From the NCBI GenBank assembly GCA_046154645.1, contig JBJXDZ010000004.1, positions 1 to 64,000 of the forward strand: a DNA stretch of 64,000 nt, in the 5' to 3' direction. How positions within the stretch are numbered: position 1 is the first letter of the stretch; each line of letters begins with the position of its first letter. Origin of the DNA: Ga0077555 sp046154645 (lineage in GTDB: Bacteria > Pseudomonadota > Alphaproteobacteria > Rhizobiales > Hyphomicrobiaceae). Of the stretch, positions 50,737 through 59,091 are shown in pieces. The position numbers and the translations under genes were made by a program. The notes beneath the pieces are model-generated. The model was not told where the DNA came from and searched no databases. It saw only the letters and a program-made list of their open reading frames with translations.

Positions 50737-50912
50737 CCCTCCCATCAGGGGAGGGGCCAGGGGTGGGGTGTCGAGCTAGGAGCACGGATAACCCTGGAAG
50801 CCTTGGCTTCGCAGTCCAACCTCACGCGTTCGTCGAGGTTTTTCACCCCATCCCTAACCCCTCCCAGTCATGGCGTAGCCGTGCTCCGCAGGGACGGGGA
50901 GGGGGACGAGCA
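50737..50912. repeat. cluster of CCCTCCC/GGGGAGGGG repeats after the PhyH gene
   Basis: CCCCCTCCCATCAGGGGAGGGG (a hairpin around 50739-50760) is followed by CATCCCTAACCCCTCCC near 50850 and GACGGGGAGGGGGACGAG near 50893. These are further members of the dispersed family. No coding region fits between 50659 and 51010. Confidence 0.7.
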
Positions 50913-51010
50913 AGCGGCTCGTGATCGGCGCTGTGTTGGCGCCAATGTGCTGGGGATGCGCAAGCGGATCGCCATTCCAGCCGTGTTGGCATGCGCAGGG
51001 GCGCAGAAGC

Positions 51011-52801
51011 CTACGCCCCCAACGCCATCTCATCCAGCATCAGCGTCGAGTCGGCGCCGGAAACGATCGACTCTTTCAGGCCGCCGGCCGCGGTGGTGAG
51101 ATTCTCGGCAAAGAAGCGGGCGAGCGCGGTGTAGGTGGCCGCATTGCCGTTGGCGGAGCCGGTATCCCGTACTGCCGCGAGTGCCCCACGCGCCAGATAG
51201 GTGCCACCCGCCGCCAGCCCGAATAGGCGCAGATAGGGCTGCGCCGAAGCCTGCGCCGCATCCGGGTTCTTCGCCAGTTGCACACCCATCCACTTCGACG
51301 CTTCGGCCAGCGCCATGATGGCATCCTTCAGGCGTTCTCCCATGCGGCCGAACTCCGGTCGGTTGGAGGCGCGCACCTCTTCTGCCGTGCGTAGCATGTC
51401 CGCGATGTAGGTTTCGACAACCTTGCCGCCTTCGAGCGGGAGTTTGCGCGTGACGAGATCGATGGCCTGAATGCCATTGGTGCCTTCGTAAATCGGTAGA
51501 ATGCGTGCGTCGCGGAAATGCTGCGCCGCGCCGGTCTCCTCGATGAAACCCATGCCGCCGTGGATTTGCACGCCGATGGAGGCGACGTCGCAGCCGACAT
51601 CCGTGGAGAAGGCCTTGGCGATGGGGGTCAGCAACGCGCCGCGGTTCATGGCGGCGGCCTTCTCGGCTGGGTCTTTGGCGTGGTGCGCGATGTCGATCTC
51701 ACGCGCGGTGGCGAGGCAGATCGCCCGGGCAGCTTGCGTCATGGCCTTCATGGTCATCAGATTGCGGCGCACGTCGGCGTGCTCGATGATCGGGCTCATG
51801 GCACCAGCGGAGCCCTTCGATGAGCGGCCCTGGCGGCGCTCCTTGGCGTAGGCGACGGCGCGCTGCGTCGCGCGCTCGGCAATCGCCACGCCCTGTACGC
51901 CGACGGCCAGCCGCGCTGCGTTCATCATGATGAACATGACATTGAGGCCACGGTTCTCCTCGCCGACCAGATACCCGACGGCACCTTGGCCAGCCTCGCC
52001 ATACTTCATGACGCACGTCGGGCTGGCGTGAATGCCGAGCTTGTGCTCGAGGCTGGCGCAGATGACATCGTTGCGGGCGCCCAGCGAGCCGTCCTTGTTG
52101 AGCAGCACCTTTGGCACCAGGAACAGCGAGATGCCGCGCGTGCCGGGAGGTGCATCGGGCAGCCGTGCGAGCACGAGATGGATGATGTTCGGCGTCATCT
52201 CGTGATCGCCATACGTGATGAAGATCTTGGTGCCGGTGATGCGGTAGCTGCCGTCGGGTTGCTTGACAGCCTTTGTGCGCAGTTGTCCCAGATCAGAACC
52301 AGCGTGCGGCTCGGTCAGGTTCATGGTTCCGGTCCATTCGCCGGTCGCCATTTTGGGGAGATAGATGCGTTTCAGCTCGTCGCTGCCGTGGGCTGCGACG
52401 GCATCGATGGCGCCTTGGGTCAGCAGCGGGCAAAGCCCGAACGACAGGCAGGCCGAGTTCCAGATCTCGCAGGCGGCCATGGAGACGACCTCGGGCAGGC
52501 CTTGACCGCCGATGCTTTCAGGCGCCGCCAGCGAGGCCCAGCCACCTGCGGCAAAGGCCTGGTAGGCCTCGGTCCAGCCGGGTGGGGTCACCACCTTGCC
52601 GTTGACCAGCTTGGAGCCGGTGCGATCGCCGGGAAGGTTCAATGGATCGAGAATCTCGGCGCCGAATTTGCCGGCTTCCTCGAGCACCGCGCGAATGGTG
52701 TCCTCGTCGGTGCCGATGATGCCGTCCGCAATCAACTGGTCCAACCCGACGGCGGACTTCAGGGCAAACATCATGTCGTCGACAGGGGCCTTGTAGGTCA
52801 T
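51011..52801 (-). CDS. acyl-CoA dehydrogenase, DmdC-like (long C-terminal domain form)
   Basis: A 596-residue FAD enzyme that introduces an alpha-beta double bond in acyl-CoA. ATG 52801 starts the family pattern MTYKAPVDDMMFALKSAVGLDQLI. Landmarks include LTEPHAGSDLG, ITGTKIFITYGDHEMTPNIIHLVLA, the flavin/substrate region GYLVGEENRGLNVMFIMMNAARLAVGVQGVAIAERATQRAVAYAKERRQGR and the IHGGMGFIEETGAAQHFRDARILPIYEGTNGIQAIDLVTRKL segment. The extra 140 C-terminal residues distinguish this form, shared with 3-methylmercaptopropionyl-CoA dehydrogenase. With the ligase at 37175 it could serve a short-chain or thioether acyl route, but substrate is unproven. Confidence 0.92.
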   Translation of the reverse strand: MTYKAPVDDMMFALKSAVGLDQLIADGIIGTDEDTIRAVLEEAGKFGAEILDPLNLPGDRTGSKLVNGKVVTPPGWTEAYQAFAAGGWASLAAPESIGGQGLPEVVSMAACEIWNSACLSFGLCPLLTQGAIDAVAAHGSDELKRIYLPKMATGEWTGTMNLTEPHAGSDLGQLRTKAVKQPDGSYRITGTKIFITYGDHEMTPNIIHLVLARLPDAPPGTRGISLFLVPKVLLNKDGSLGARNDVICASLEHKLGIHASPTCVMKYGEAGQGAVGYLVGEENRGLNVMFIMMNAARLAVGVQGVAIAERATQRAVAYAKERRQGRSSKGSAGAMSPIIEHADVRRNLMTMKAMTQAARAICLATAREIDIAHHAKDPAEKAAAMNRGALLTPIAKAFSTDVGCDVASIGVQIHGGMGFIEETGAAQHFRDARILPIYEGTNGIQAIDLVTRKLPLEGGKVVETYIADMLRTAEEVRASNRPEFGRMGERLKDAIMALAEASKWMGVQLAKNPDAAQASAQPYLRLFGLAAGGTYLARGALAAVRDTGSANGNAATYTALARFFAENLTTAAGGLKESIVSGADSTLMLDEMALGA

Positions 52802-53040
52802 GGGTGTCTCCGCGCGAAGGACGTGGTCGCCATCCTCACGCAGATAGCACAATCGCGGCCGCGAGCCACGGGGCTTGTAGGGTAGGCGGCACTGGCGGCT
52901 GTCGGGCAGAGTGGCATGCCTCAAGCATATGCCTGCAGGACCCGCATGTCTCCAAACCGGCGCGTGAGCGAGAGGCGCGGCCAGCGCTATAAAAGGCCTG
53001 TGCAACCGGCATGACACAGGCGCGACCCCACATCGGGCGC

Positions 53041-54600
53041 TCAGGTCTGCGCCACCGGTTTGCCGCGCATGAACAGGATCAGCGGCAAGGTAATGGCACA
53101 GGCAGCCGTGAACAGCCCAAAAGCATTGAGGTAGGCGATCATGGTCGCCTGCCGCGACACCTCGCGGGAAAGCCGCGCAAGGCCATCTGTTGTCTCCAGG
53201 CTGAAATTGCCGAGCACCTGGCTCCAGGACAGCGCCTTGTTGAAGAGTGAGACATGCTCGGCGAGATAGCCATAGTTGACGCTGGTCGAGCGCACGATCT
53301 CGGCGACGCAAATCGAGATGAAGAAGCTCGAGCCGAGATTGCGCAGCAGATGATAGATCGCCGTCGCTTCCGCCATCTCGGCCTTGGGGACGTTCGAGAA
53401 CGTCACCGTCGTTAGCGGCACCCAGATGAGGCCGATGGCCATGCCTTGCAGTACTGCGTTGGCGGTAAGTTCAACGAAGGTGACGTTGAGGTTGATGCGC
53501 ATCAGCCAGATGCCGGCGACCAGCAGCATGCCGAAGCCGATCATCATGGAGAGGCGCGCGTCCATGCGGTTGGCAAACCCGGCGAATAGGAAGCCGACAC
53601 AGCCGCCGGCGCCGCGTCCCGCGACCACGATGCCGACGAGGCTATCGGTGTAGCCGGCGGGTCCGGTCAGCAGCGGTGGCAGCAGCACCATCGGCGTGAA
53701 GTTCAGCATGCCATAAATGGTGACCAGCAAGAGGCCGATGGAATAGTTGCGATTGAGCAGTTGGCGCGGATTGAGGAACGGCTTGTCGGTGGTCAGGCAA
53801 TGGGCGACGAAGACCCAGAACGCGAGCACAGCGACGATCGCCTCGATGATGATCTCGCGCGAGTCGAACCAGTCGAGACGCTGGCCGCGCGCCAGCACGA
53901 GTTGTGTCGCTCCAAGTGACACGGACAGCGCGATGAAACCGAGCCAGTCCAGGCTGACGGGGTTCGTCGGCGGATCCTTGGGCAGAAAAATGCGCAAGCC
54001 GATGGAGCCCAGGATGCCAACCGGGACGATGGCGTAGAAGGCCCATCGCCACGAATAGAGCTCGGCCATCTGGCCACCGAGCGTCGGGCCGATCACAGGG
54101 CCGATGACGACGCCGAAGCCATAGAGGCCGAGGACCAGGGCATGCTGGCGCGGTGGAAACGTCTGCAGCAGGATGGATTGTGACAGCGGCGTCGACGGGG
54201 CGCCAAAGCCGCCTTGCAAAATGCGCCAGAAGACCAGAGCCTCCAGGCTTTCCGCGGCGCCACACATGAACGTTGCGAAGGTAAAACCGGCTATGCTGTA
54301 GACCATGGTGGCGCGGGTGCCGAAGCGGGCTGCCAGCCAGCCTGTCATCGGCGTGACGATCGCCGTCGCCAGGATATTGAACGTCATGGCCCAGGCGATC
54401 TCGTCGGCGGTGGCCGAGAACGAGCCTTGCATCTGCGGCAGGATGGTCGAAACGATCAGCAGCGTCGTGCCATAGAGGGTGGTGGCGAGAACGACGGAGA
54501 ACAGCACGAGGTAGCGGCGCAGCGGCGTCAACTCCGCGGCGTCGGACGCAGCTGCGGCAGCCGTTCGTGTCGCGGCAGAACTGTTGGCGGCGTTGCTCAT
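53041..54600 (-). CDS. DHA2-family drug:H+ antiporter (second copy in window)
   Basis: A 519-residue, 14-helix major facilitator, clearly paralogous to the gene at 35329: ILPQMQGSFSATADEIAWAMTFNILATAIVTPMTGWLAARFGTR aligns with its counterpart there. Motif C VIGPVIGPTLGGQMAELYSWRWAFY is intact. The N-terminal 25 residues are alanine/serine-rich. No periplasmic adaptor gene is next to it. It is followed 239 bases later by the acyl-CoA dehydrogenase gene in the same direction. Confidence 0.92.
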   Translation of the reverse strand: MSNAANSSAATRTAAAAASDAAELTPLRRYLVLFSVVLATTLYGTTLLIVSTILPQMQGSFSATADEIAWAMTFNILATAIVTPMTGWLAARFGTRATMVYSIAGFTFATFMCGAAESLEALVFWRILQGGFGAPSTPLSQSILLQTFPPRQHALVLGLYGFGVVIGPVIGPTLGGQMAELYSWRWAFYAIVPVGILGSIGLRIFLPKDPPTNPVSLDWLGFIALSVSLGATQLVLARGQRLDWFDSREIIIEAIVAVLAFWVFVAHCLTTDKPFLNPRQLLNRNYSIGLLLVTIYGMLNFTPMVLLPPLLTGPAGYTDSLVGIVVAGRGAGGCVGFLFAGFANRMDARLSMMIGFGMLLVAGIWLMRINLNVTFVELTANAVLQGMAIGLIWVPLTTVTFSNVPKAEMAEATAIYHLLRNLGSSFFISICVAEIVRSTSVNYGYLAEHVSLFNKALSWSQVLGNFSLETTDGLARLSREVSRQATMIAYLNAFGLFTAACAITLPLILFMRGKPVAQT

Positions 54601-54700
54601 GCGGGCTTGGCCCGAATCTGGTGTGACAGCGCGACGTGGTCGTTCGCGAAAGCGATAGGCTTCTGATGTGGCGGGGTAAAGCCCGGAAATTCGGCAGCGG

Positions 54701-55225
54701 CTACGTGGTCAGCCGTTTGCGCATCAGCAACTCGACATTGCCGTCGAAAACCAGGTCATCCAGCTGTCCCGCCAGCACGTAGCCCTGGCGTTCGTACAGG
54801 CGGCGGGCCTGGCTGTTGAATTCCGAGACGCAGAGCCAGAGATTGCGATAGCGACCGCGGGCCTCGCTTTCCAGCCAGGTGAGCGCCGCCGAGCCGACAC
54901 CGCGGCCGTGAAAGGCAGGCAGCAGGCCGATCAAATGCAGGTAAGGGCCATGCAGCCAGGGATTGCGCACCACCAAGGTGCCCGCAAGATCATCGCCGAC
55001 GTGGATGGCATAGCGGGTAGCCCCGGCTTCGGTGGTGGCGAGAAAATTGGTCATGTGCTCGCTCGTGCGGATGACGCGTGCCCAGGGATCGATGGCCGCC
55101 AGCTCCGGTCCGAGGATCTGCGCCGCGTCAGGCGTCATCGGGATGAGGCGCAGCAGCGCGCCATCGCGGCTCATGCCGAAGGCCTGGGCGACGGCGCGGA
55201 AGGGCGCGGGGCGGGTGGTGCTCAC
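54701..55225 (-). CDS. GNAT-family N-acetyltransferase
   Basis: A 174-residue acetyltransferase with acetyl-CoA loop LPAFHGRGVGSAALTWLESEARGR (about 105-128), the preceding beta strand YLHLIGLL and the later NLWLCVSEFNSQARRLYERQGYVLAG, which is motif B. The start is GTG 55225, overlapping the stop of the deacetylase gene. Substrate amine is unknown. Confidence 0.9.
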   Translation of the reverse strand: MSTTRPAPFRAVAQAFGMSRDGALLRLIPMTPDAAQILGPELAAIDPWARVIRTSEHMTNFLATTEAGATRYAIHVGDDLAGTLVVRNPWLHGPYLHLIGLLPAFHGRGVGSAALTWLESEARGRYRNLWLCVSEFNSQARRLYERQGYVLAGQLDDLVFDGNVELLMRKRLTT

Positions 55226-56259
55226 GGCTTGGCCTCCGACGGTGTGGATTTGAGGGTTGCTTTCGGGCGCAAGAAGAACGCGTCGTAGCGGTCGGTGTCG
55301 CCGGGGCGCGAGTCGTAGCAGGTGGCTGTGATCACTGGTTTGCCGGCGGCCAGCAGCTCACCCACGGTAACGAACTGGAACCCCTTTTCCTTCAGCTTCG
55401 GGATGGCGATGGCAAGGGCGGCCGCGGTGTTGTGGCCGCGACCATTGGCGTGTGCCAGGATGATGGAGCCGGGCCGCGTGCCCTGCAGGATGGTGGCGGC
55501 GATCTTTTCGGCCGTTTCAGTCGGCGTCGAGTCCCCGGTCGAGACATCCCATTGGATGGCCCTCATCCCTTGAGCTGCGAGTGCGTCGAGAGCGGCGGTG
55601 TTGCAAGCGCCAAACGGAAAGCGATAGAGCGACATGCGCGCCGGCCGCGCGGCCGCAAGATGCGGCGCATCCTTGACGCACTGCCGCTGCATCAGCGCCT
55701 CGCGGCGCGTCGTGTAGCTGGCCAAAGGCCCGTGAATTTCGGTCTGCAGCGCCCTCGCGTCGAGACCACGTACGTTGCGATGTGCCCAACCGTGACTGCC
55801 GATTTCCATGAGCGGGTCGGCGATCAACTGCTCAGCATGCTCGCCGTGTGTCAGCAGCCATTTGCCGCCAGCGAACACCGTCGCCTTGATGTTGTTGCGG
55901 CGCAGATAATCGAAGATCGGCCCGTCATAGCCGGCGATCTCGCCCGGTTGCTCGCACAGATCGAGCGTGAGCGCGATCAGCTTCATGCCCTTTGGCAAGT
56001 CGACGCGCCTGATGGCGCCCCGCTCGCTGGCCGGAATTGGGTTGCCGGCGGCGACAACCACGTTCGGAATTGCCACCGCGTGTCCCGGCGCACCGCGCAC
56101 GGGGCGGCGCTCTTCGGGCATGGCCGCAGTTGCGCCAGCCGGCCAGCAGCGCGCCAGCAAGCTCGGTTCATTCGCCGCAACCGGTTCGCTACATGTCGCG
56201 GTGAACACTGCGATGACAGTCAACACGCAAGCGAGACGTGCAAAGGTGCTTGTGATCAT
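55222..56259 (-). CDS. polysaccharide-deacetylase-fold (NodB homology) exported protein
   Basis: A 345-residue carbohydrate esterase 4-type protein, from ATG 56259 (GTG 56277 is an alternative). A signal peptide or membrane anchor is at 1-30. The NodB motifs are variant: TLDLCEQ in place of TFDDGP supplies the metal-binding/catalytic aspartate, and GSHGWAHRN supplies the two histidines. YRFPFGACN and WDVSTGDSTPTETAEKI follow, then GSIILAHANGRGHNT. It probably deacetylates a cell-envelope or capsule glycan. It is translationally coupled to the GNAT acetyltransferase downstream. Confidence 0.88.
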   Translation of the reverse strand: MITSTFARLACVLTVIAVFTATCSEPVAANEPSLLARCWPAGATAAMPEERRPVRGAPGHAVAIPNVVVAAGNPIPASERGAIRRVDLPKGMKLIALTLDLCEQPGEIAGYDGPIFDYLRRNNIKATVFAGGKWLLTHGEHAEQLIADPLMEIGSHGWAHRNVRGLDARALQTEIHGPLASYTTRREALMQRQCVKDAPHLAAARPARMSLYRFPFGACNTAALDALAAQGMRAIQWDVSTGDSTPTETAEKIAATILQGTRPGSIILAHANGRGHNTAAALAIAIPKLKEKGFQFVTVGELLAAGKPVITATCYDSRPGDTDRYDAFFLRPKATLKSTPSEAKP

Positions 56260-56311
56260 GCCGGGCTCATAGTTCACTTGGGCTACAGGGTCCAGAGACG
56301 GAGCAGCGCAG

Positions 56312-57208
56312 GTGACGGCGAAGCAGGATATCGATTGGAACGGCCAAACCGTGACGGCGGGCGATCTTGAGGTCAGCTACGTGCGCGCGGGGCCCCGTAC
56401 GGGCGCGTCGTTGCCGGTGGTGTTCTTGCACGGCTGGCCCGAGTTCAAGCGCTCGTGGCTGCACACCATTCCTGAACTTTCGGCGCTGTTCGATTGCATC
56501 GCGCCTGATTTACGCGGCTTCGGGCGCACGCGCTCCATGACGCCGCGCACCGCAGAAGGAACGCCACCACAAATGCTGGCCTCGGACCTGAAGAACTTCG
56601 CCGATGCCTTGGGCCTCAAGCAATTCGCGATCGTCTCGCACGATGTCGGTTCGTTCGTAGCCCAGCATTTCGCACTCGCCTATCCGGAGCGCGTCTCGAA
56701 GCTGTTCTTTTTCAACTGCGCCTATCCCGGTATCGGGCAACGATGGGGCGATTTCCGGCATTTCCCTGAGACCTGGTACCAGCAGTTCCATCAAAAGGAT
56801 TTCGCGGCCGAGCTGGTGGGTTCGTCGCGTGAGGCTTGCCGCATCTACTTCCGGCATTTCCTGACGCATTGGTGCCACCAGAAAACAGCGTTCGAGCCCT
56901 ACTTGGAGGAGTGGGTCGACAACTTCATGGCGAACGGCAATCTGCAGGGTGGCTTCGACTGGTATGTCGGCGTGTCGAAATTCCGTCGCCGCATGATGGA
57001 GGCGGGCGGCCTGCCAATTCCGAAGATCAAGGCGCCGACCTATCTGCTATGGGGCGCGCACGATCCGGTGCTGAAGTTCGAGTTCACCGACAAGCTTGGC
57101 GACTATTTCTCTGATTTCAAACTCGAGAAGGCAGAGGATGCCGGCCACTTCGTGCATTTCGAAGTGCCAGCCCTCGCCAACGCGCGCCTCAAGGCGTTCT
57201 TGGCCTGA
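56312..57208 (+). CDS. alpha/beta hydrolase, epoxide-hydrolase/haloalkane-dehalogenase-like
   Basis: A 298-residue alpha/beta hydrolase from GTG 56312 with GGAG upstream. The oxyanion motif HGWPE is at 40-44 and the nucleophile is D111 in SHDVGS, so the enzyme uses an aspartate, as epoxide hydrolases and dehalogenases do. The catalytic histidine is in EDAGHFVHFEVP near 284. The cap domain spans about 150-215. Its substrate is unknown. It is divergent from the deacetylase gene and ends at a long palindrome. Confidence 0.9.
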   Translation: MTAKQDIDWNGQTVTAGDLEVSYVRAGPRTGASLPVVFLHGWPEFKRSWLHTIPELSALFDCIAPDLRGFGRTRSMTPRTAEGTPPQMLASDLKNFADALGLKQFAIVSHDVGSFVAQHFALAYPERVSKLFFFNCAYPGIGQRWGDFRHFPETWYQQFHQKDFAAELVGSSREACRIYFRHFLTHWCHQKTAFEPYLEEWVDNFMANGNLQGGFDWYVGVSKFRRRMMEAGGLPIPKIKAPTYLLWGAHDPVLKFEFTDKLGDYFSDFKLEKAEDAGHFVHFEVPALANARLKAFLA

Positions 57209-57243
57209 GTGTAGGGTCAGACCCGAGGGTCTGACCCTACACT
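57208..57243. terminator. 17-base perfect palindrome between convergent genes
   Basis: AGTGTAGGGTCAGACCC and GGGTCTGACCCTACACT form a 17-base-pair stem with a two-base loop. The left arm begins at the last base of the hydrolase stop codon; the right arm ends four bases before the SDR stop. It could terminate both genes; its length and two-base loop also resemble a mobile palindrome. Confidence 0.75.
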
Positions 57244-57246
57244 ACC

Positions 57247-58026
57247 TCACAGCGCGCCTTGGAAGATGCCGCCGTCGAGCAGCAGGTTCTGGCCGGTGAT
57301 GAAGCCCGCGTGCTGCGAGCACATGAAGGCTGCAGCAGCGCCAAACTCTTCCGGCTGACCAAAGCGGCCGGCTGGAACCGCGGCCTTGCGTGTCTCCATG
57401 GCTTTCTCGACTGGAATGCCCTGCATTTCCGCAGCTTTCTTGGTGGAGCCGCGCAGGCGGTCGGTCTCGAACGGGCCGGGCAGGATGTTGTTGATCGTGA
57501 CGTTGTGGCGGACAGCCTTGCGCGCAATCACGGCCACGCCGCCCGTCAAGCCGGCACGCGCGCCATTGGACAATTCGAGCGAGGCGATCGGTGCCTTCAC
57601 CGACTGGCTGGTGATGTTGAGGATGCGACCGAACTTGCGGTCCATCATGCCGTAGACCGTCGCCTTGATCAGCGCGATCGGCGTGATCATGTTCCACTCG
57701 ACGGCCTTCCTCCAATCGTCGAGCGTAAAGTCCTTGAAATCGCCTGGAGGTGGGCCGCCGGCATTGTTGATCAGGATGTCCGGGTTCGGGCAGGCGGCCA
57801 GGATCATGGCGCGGCCGGCGTCCGTGGTCACGTCGCAAGCGATGGCGGTGACCTTCACATTCGCGGCCTTGCGGATTTCCTCGGCGGTGGCCTCGATGTC
57901 AGCCTTGGTGCGCGCCGAGATAATGACATTGACGCCTTCCTTGGCGAGCTGCATGGCGCAGGCTTTGCCGAGGCCTTTCGAGGCGGCACAGACGATCGCC
58001 GTCCTGCCGTTGATGCCGAGATCCAT
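57247..58026 (-). CDS. SDR-fold protein lacking the usual Tyr-x3-Lys catalytic pair
   Basis: A 259-residue short-chain-dehydrogenase-like protein. The nucleotide motif is altered to CAASKGLG (13-20). The normal Y-x3-K is replaced by S153-N-G-A-R157 in LELSNGARAG. NNAG is kept at 87-90 and S140-x2 in the strand NITSQS is plausible. This subgroup is known among BKR-like proteins with imperfect catalytic motifs and may not be a simple dehydrogenase. The rest (GPFETDRLRGSTKKAAEM, GFITGQNLLLDGG) is classic. Start ATG 58026. Confidence 0.88.
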   Translation of the reverse strand: MDLGINGRTAIVCAASKGLGKACAMQLAKEGVNVIISARTKADIEATAEEIRKAANVKVTAIACDVTTDAGRAMILAACPNPDILINNAGGPPPGDFKDFTLDDWRKAVEWNMITPIALIKATVYGMMDRKFGRILNITSQSVKAPIASLELSNGARAGLTGGVAVIARKAVRHNVTINNILPGPFETDRLRGSTKKAAEMQGIPVEKAMETRKAAVPAGRFGQPEEFGAAAAFMCSQHAGFITGQNLLLDGGIFQGAL

Positions 58027-58255
58027 GGGAGTCCTCCATTGGGTTTGATGGCTTGCAGCAAGTGGTTGCAGTGCTTGGCCTCATGGTCAAGTGCGAAGCG
58101 GCGTCGGTTCGGTGCCCACAAAACGAATTGCAATCGCAATGGCGCCGTCCTATATCAGCCGTGGGGCCTATTGCAGCCGCCCCAACAGGCGTACCGCCCA
58201 AGCGCTGCTCCGATGCCGACGGCTTCATAGCATCGGCATGAATGGAGCAATTCAG

Positions 58256-59077
58256 ATGGGCAAATTCACAATCACGCCGACAGAACTCTATCAGCGCCTC
58301 GGCAGCCCCGATGCGCCGATCGTCCTCGATGTGTGCAAATGCGAGGATTACGACATCATGCCGCGACTGATCCCGTCGTCGCGTTGGCGCGACCACCAGA
58401 AAGCAGCGGAATGGGCGCATGAGATTCCGCGTGGGCAGCGCGTGGTCACGGTGTGTGTGCGCGGCAAGAAGGTGTCGCAAGCCGCAGCGGCCGAGTTGCG
58501 CTTGAAGGGTATCGATGCGGCAGCGTTAGTTGGCGGCAACGAAGCCTGGGAAGCGGCGGGATTGCCTACGGTCGCCAAGCGGCTCGGCATCGGCAACCGC
58601 GACGCGCAGGCGTCGCGATGGGTGACGCGGGTGCTCCCCAAGATCGACCGCATCGCCTGCCCGTGGTTGATCGCGCGCTTCATCGATCCGGCGGCCAAGT
58701 TCTTCTACGTCGAGCCGGCGGAGGTCATCAACTCAGCCAAGGAACTCAACGCCATCCCTTATGACGTCGACGGTGTGGAACTGACCCACCGCGGCGAGCG
58801 CGACAGCTTCGATGCCATCCTCGAGGACTTCGGCATCAAGGATCCCGCGCTCGACCGTGTGGCGGCCATTGTCCGCGGCGCCGATACGGCGCGGCTCGAT
58901 CTGGCACCCGAAGCGGCAGGTCTGTTGGCCATCTCGCTCGGCATTTCACATCTCTCCGGCCCCGACGATCATGTGGCCCTGGAGCGTGGCTTCGGCGTCT
59001 ATGATGCGCTCTATGCCTGGGCCCGGTTCGCGGCCGGTGAGACGCACAACTGGCCTGCCAAAAAAGCGACTGTCTGA
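58256..59077 (+). CDS. chrB: ChrB-type chromate resistance protein with N-terminal rhodanese-like domain
   Basis: A 273-residue two-domain protein. Residues 1-115 are a rhodanese-like domain with the active loop CVRGKKVS near residue 68. Residues 125-273 match the ChrB C-terminal domain: WVTRVLPKIDRIACPWLIARFIDPAAKFFYV, then LELTHRGERDSFDAILEDF-like and FGVYDALYAWARF. The ATG at 58256 has GGAG nine bases before it, preferred over 58238. It precedes chrA by 14 bases and forms a chromate-resistance operon. It may sense or handle oxyanion-derived sulfur/chromium. Confidence 0.92.
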   Translation: MGKFTITPTELYQRLGSPDAPIVLDVCKCEDYDIMPRLIPSSRWRDHQKAAEWAHEIPRGQRVVTVCVRGKKVSQAAAAELRLKGIDAAALVGGNEAWEAAGLPTVAKRLGIGNRDAQASRWVTRVLPKIDRIACPWLIARFIDPAAKFFYVEPAEVINSAKELNAIPYDVDGVELTHRGERDSFDAILEDFGIKDPALDRVAAIVRGADTARLDLAPEAAGLLAISLGISHLSGPDDHVALERGFGVYDALYAWARFAAGETHNWPAKKATV

Positions 59078-59091
59078 CGGGGGAAGAACGC

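Noticed and set aside
52802..53311. N-terminal extension of the acyl-CoA dehydrogenase to 53311
   Set aside because: The extension is arginine/serine-rich and overlaps the end of the DHA2 gene; family similarity starts at ATG 52801.
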